Part shown: positions 21,025 through 23,055 of the stretch, piece after piece
Numbering within the stretch: position 1 is the first letter of the stretch
Layout: every line of letters starts with the position of its first letter
DNA from: DATDYW01 sp044375695
GTDB lineage: Bacteria > Patescibacteriota > Minisyncoccia > Phycocordibacterales > JAACPR01
Direction: 5' to 3'
Length of the DNA: 23,055 bases
Assembly (NCBI GenBank): GCA_044375695.1
Contig: JBILMG010000009.1
Location: 1 to 23,055, forward strand
Made by a program: the position numbers and the translations under genes
The notes under the pieces: generated by a model
Database searches by the model: none
Seen by the model: the letters and a program-made list of their open reading frames with translations, nothing else
What the model was told of the DNA's origin: nothing

Positions 21025-21336
21025 ATGGCGAAAGAAAAGTCCGAAACCGTCCGCGTCATCCCGCTCGGCGATCGCGTCCTCCTGCGTGAAATCACGCGCG
21101 AGGAGGCGAAGACCGCCTCGGGCATCATTATTCCCGAAAGCGCCAACGCGGAGCGCGACACCAAGCGCGGCGTCGTGGTGGCAGTGGGCGAGGGTAAATT
21201 CTCTGACGGCAAGCGCGAGCCGATGTCTGTGAAAGTTGGCCAGACCGTCCTCTACTCCTGGGGCGATCTCGTGACCGTCGACGGCGCCAAGTACACCCTG
21301 GTCCGCGACGGCGACATCGCCGCCATTCTCAACTAG
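21025..21336 (+). CDS. groES: Co-chaperonin GroES
   Basis: A 103-residue GroES, slightly longer than the usual 95-97 because of an N-terminal MAKEKSET extension. Family motifs are VIPLGDRVLL, ASGIIIPESA at the mobile-loop end, GVVVAVGEG, VKVGQTVLYSWG and the C-terminal VRDGDIAAIL. It caps GroEL rings and closes the folding chamber in the cytoplasm. groEL follows 19 nt later, the classic order. No clear Shine-Dalgarno precedes the ATG. Confidence 0.96.
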   Translation: MAKEKSETVRVIPLGDRVLLREITREEAKTASGIIIPESANAERDTKRGVVVAVGEGKFSDGKREPMSVKVGQTVLYSWGDLVTVDGAKYTLVRDGDIAAILN

Positions 21337-21355
21337 CCGCCTAATTTCAAACCTC

Positions 21356-22993
21356 ATGGCTAAGCAAATCGTTTTCTCGGAAGACGCGCGCGGCAAGCTC
21401 GCGCGCGGCGTCGCCGCCGTGGCTAACGCGGTCAAGGTGACCATTGGGCCCCGCGGCCGCAACGTCGTCATCGATAAGGGTTGGGGCACGCCCACCATCA
21501 CCAACGACGGCGTCTCCATTGCCAAAGAGATTGAGCTCGCGGACAAGATCGAGAACATGGGCGCCTCGATTATTAAAGAGGTTGCCACCAAGACCAACGA
21601 CGCCGCCGGCGACGGCACCACGACCGCGACCGTGCTCACGGGCGCGATGGTCGCCGAGGGCATGAAGTACGTCACCGCGGGCGCCAACGCCCTCGGGATT
21701 CGCCTGGCGATCGAGAAGGCCGCGAACGAAGCTGTCGAGACCCTCAAGAAGCTCGCGGTGCCGGTGAAGGGCAAGAAGGAAATGGTGCGCCAGGTAGCCG
21801 CTATTTCGGCCGAGTCCGTCGAGATCGGCAACCTCGTCGCCGAGACCATCGAGAAGATTGGCCAGGACGGCGTCGTCACGGTGGAGGAGTCGCAGTCGAT
21901 TGGCGTCTCGACCCACATCGCCCAGGGCCTCGAGTGGAGCCAGGGTTTCGTCTCGCCCTACATGATGACGAACCCGGAGCGCATGGAAGCCGAGCTCAAG
22001 GATCCGTACGTGCTGGTTACCGACCGCAAAATTTCTTCCGTTAAGGAGGTGCTGCCGCTCCTCGAGAAGGTGGCGCAGCAGGGGCAGAAGTTCATGGTTA
22101 TCGTGGCCGACGACGTCGACGGCGAGGCGCTTTCCACCTTTGTCATCAACAAGCTGCGCGGCACGTTCAACGTGCTCGCGGTGAAGGCGCCGGGCTTCGG
22201 CGACCGCAAGAAGGAGGAGCTGCGCGACATCGCCGCTACCGTTGGCGCGAACGTCATTTCCGACGAGGTCGGCCTCTCGCTCGAGAAGGCGGAGCTCTCG
22301 GACCTCGGCCGCGCCGACAAGGTAATCGCCACCAAGGACCGCACCGTCGTCGTTGGCGGCAAGGGCAAAAAGGCCGATATCGACAAGCGCGCGTCGCTCG
22401 TCGAGGCGCAGGCGCGCAAGGAGGAGTCCAAGTACAACCGCGAGGCGCTCGAGAAGCGCGCGGCGCAGCTGCGCGGCGGCATCGCGGTGATTCGCGTGGG
22501 CGCGGCCACCGAGGCCGAGACCAAGTACCTCAAGCTCAAGATTGAGGACGCCGCCAACGCTACCAAGGCCGCTATCGCCGAAGGTATCGTGGCGGGCGGC
22601 GGCGTGGCGCTGGTGAAGGCCGCGGCCGGGCTGCGCGCGACCCTCAAGAAAGAGGCCGCCAAGCTTTCGCTCGAGAAGAAGACGGGCTACGACATCGTGA
22701 TCAAGGCGCTCGAAGAGCCGCTTCGTCAGATTGCCGAGAACGCGGGCCGCGAAGGCGCCGTCATCGTCGATAAGGTAGCGAACGGCGCGGGCCTTTCCGG
22801 CTACGACGCGCTCGAGGACGAGATGGTCGACGACATGGTGAAGGCCGGAATCATCGATCCGCTCAAGGTAACCCGTTCCGGGCTCCAGAACGCGGCCTCC
22901 GCCGCCGGCATTCTGCTGACCACCGAGGTCGCCATCGCCGAGCTCCCCAAAGAGGAGAAGGCCGGGGCGCACGATCACGGCGAGGGGTACTAG
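21356..22993 (+). CDS. groEL: Chaperonin GroEL
   Basis: A 545-residue 60-kDa chaperonin that folds proteins inside a double ring using ATP. The ATP site is intact: GPRGRNVVID (31-40), ITNDGVSIA (Asp51), GDGTTT (85-90, Asp86), the KIEDAANATKAA helix carrying the catalytic Asp equivalent to E. coli Asp398, and GIVAGGGVAL. The apical domain carries the usual hydrophobic substrate region. The C-terminal tail is HDHGEGY, not the common Gly-Gly-Met repeat. Length matches the family. It is cotranscribed with groES and ends at a strong terminator. Confidence 0.97.
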   Translation: MAKQIVFSEDARGKLARGVAAVANAVKVTIGPRGRNVVIDKGWGTPTITNDGVSIAKEIELADKIENMGASIIKEVATKTNDAAGDGTTTATVLTGAMVAEGMKYVTAGANALGIRLAIEKAANEAVETLKKLAVPVKGKKEMVRQVAAISAESVEIGNLVAETIEKIGQDGVVTVEESQSIGVSTHIAQGLEWSQGFVSPYMMTNPERMEAELKDPYVLVTDRKISSVKEVLPLLEKVAQQGQKFMVIVADDVDGEALSTFVINKLRGTFNVLAVKAPGFGDRKKEELRDIAATVGANVISDEVGLSLEKAELSDLGRADKVIATKDRTVVVGGKGKKADIDKRASLVEAQARKEESKYNREALEKRAAQLRGGIAVIRVGAATEAETKYLKLKIEDAANATKAAIAEGIVAGGGVALVKAAAGLRATLKKEAAKLSLEKKTGYDIVIKALEEPLRQIAENAGREGAVIVDKVANGAGLSGYDALEDEMVDDMVKAGIIDPLKVTRSGLQNAASAAGILLTTEVAIAELPKEEKAGAHDHGEGY

Positions 22994-23010
22994 CTGGAGC
23001 TTTGGTTTCT

Positions 23011-23046
23011 GAAGAGGGGCCGCCCGAAGGGCGGCCCCTCTTCTTG
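23011..23046 (+). terminator. Intrinsic terminator of groES-groEL
   Basis: A perfect 15-bp GC-rich stem (23011-23025 with 23029-23043, 3-base loop) is followed by a weak T/G-mixed tail. Confidence 0.85.
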
Positions 23047-23055
23047 TGTGTCTCT

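Noticed and set aside
21347..22978. A 543-codon open frame on the minus strand opposite groEL
   Set aside because: It is the antisense shadow of groEL with biased composition (Leu/Arg/Asp/Gly) and no recognisable domain.
1..23055. rRNA or tRNA genes, CRISPR arrays, transposases, phage genes or known riboswitches
   Set aside because: I saw no matching signatures by reading. A covariance-model scan would be needed to exclude small structured RNAs.

Overview
The window looks like a GC-rich bacterial chromosome using the standard code: TGA, TAG and TAA all act as stops, which argues against the code-25 Gracilibacteria and Absconditabacteria lineages. My best guess is a Candidatus Patescibacteria/CPR (Parcubacteria-like) genome. 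The grounds are short single-function operons, many small hypothetical proteins, a CPR-like RNase J with a long disordered N-terminus, a secG / solute-binding protein / RNase J operon, a MacAB-like adaptor-permease-ATPase set with no outer-membrane partner, and an almost complete lack of Shine-Dalgarno sequences. The lineage is an inference from gene content, not a database match. There are no rRNA or tRNA genes, CRISPR arrays, transposases or phage genes.

Layout. 1-1710: 3' part of an ABC exporter, running toward a DoxX-like membrane protein (1782-2810, minus). 2891-6555: a plus-strand operon of HlyD/MacA-like adaptor, FtsX/MacB-like permease and MacB/LolD-like ATPase; permease and ATPase are separated by an unusual 201-bp segment bounded by inverted repeats. 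6613-7612: two small minus-strand membrane proteins, each with its own terminator. 7743-8699: an exported or membrane-anchored hypothetical protein. 8781-9509: an orphan OmpR-type response regulator. 9643-11333: a two-gene redox/repair operon, glutaredoxin plus class II photolyase. 11377-12464: two divergent hypothetical genes. 12557-13880: an MFS transporter followed by a possible 40-residue ORF (minus). 14049-15827: three consecutive small genes, each with its own promoter and terminator, whose products share a Rossmann-like strand/helix pattern. 15952-20105: minus operon secG, family 5 solute-binding protein, RNase J. 20249-20812: hypothetical protein (minus). 21025-22993: groES-groEL with a strong terminator.

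Two window-wide signals stand out. First, most transcription units begin with a -10-like hexamer only 6-10 nt before the start codon and no Shine-Dalgarno, implying leaderless or nearly leaderless mRNAs. A second promoter class sits in AT-rich islands, has a -35 box and a 30-70 nt leader, and mainly drives hypothetical genes. Second, nearly every unit ends in an intrinsic terminator, and seven of them share the same interrupted T tract (four or five T, one C, four to six T). No gene-free stretch exceeds 300 bases. The candidates for something undescribed are the inverted-repeat segment inside the ABC operon, the three-gene Rossmann-like cluster, and the DoxX-like protein with a predicted mature N-terminal histidine.
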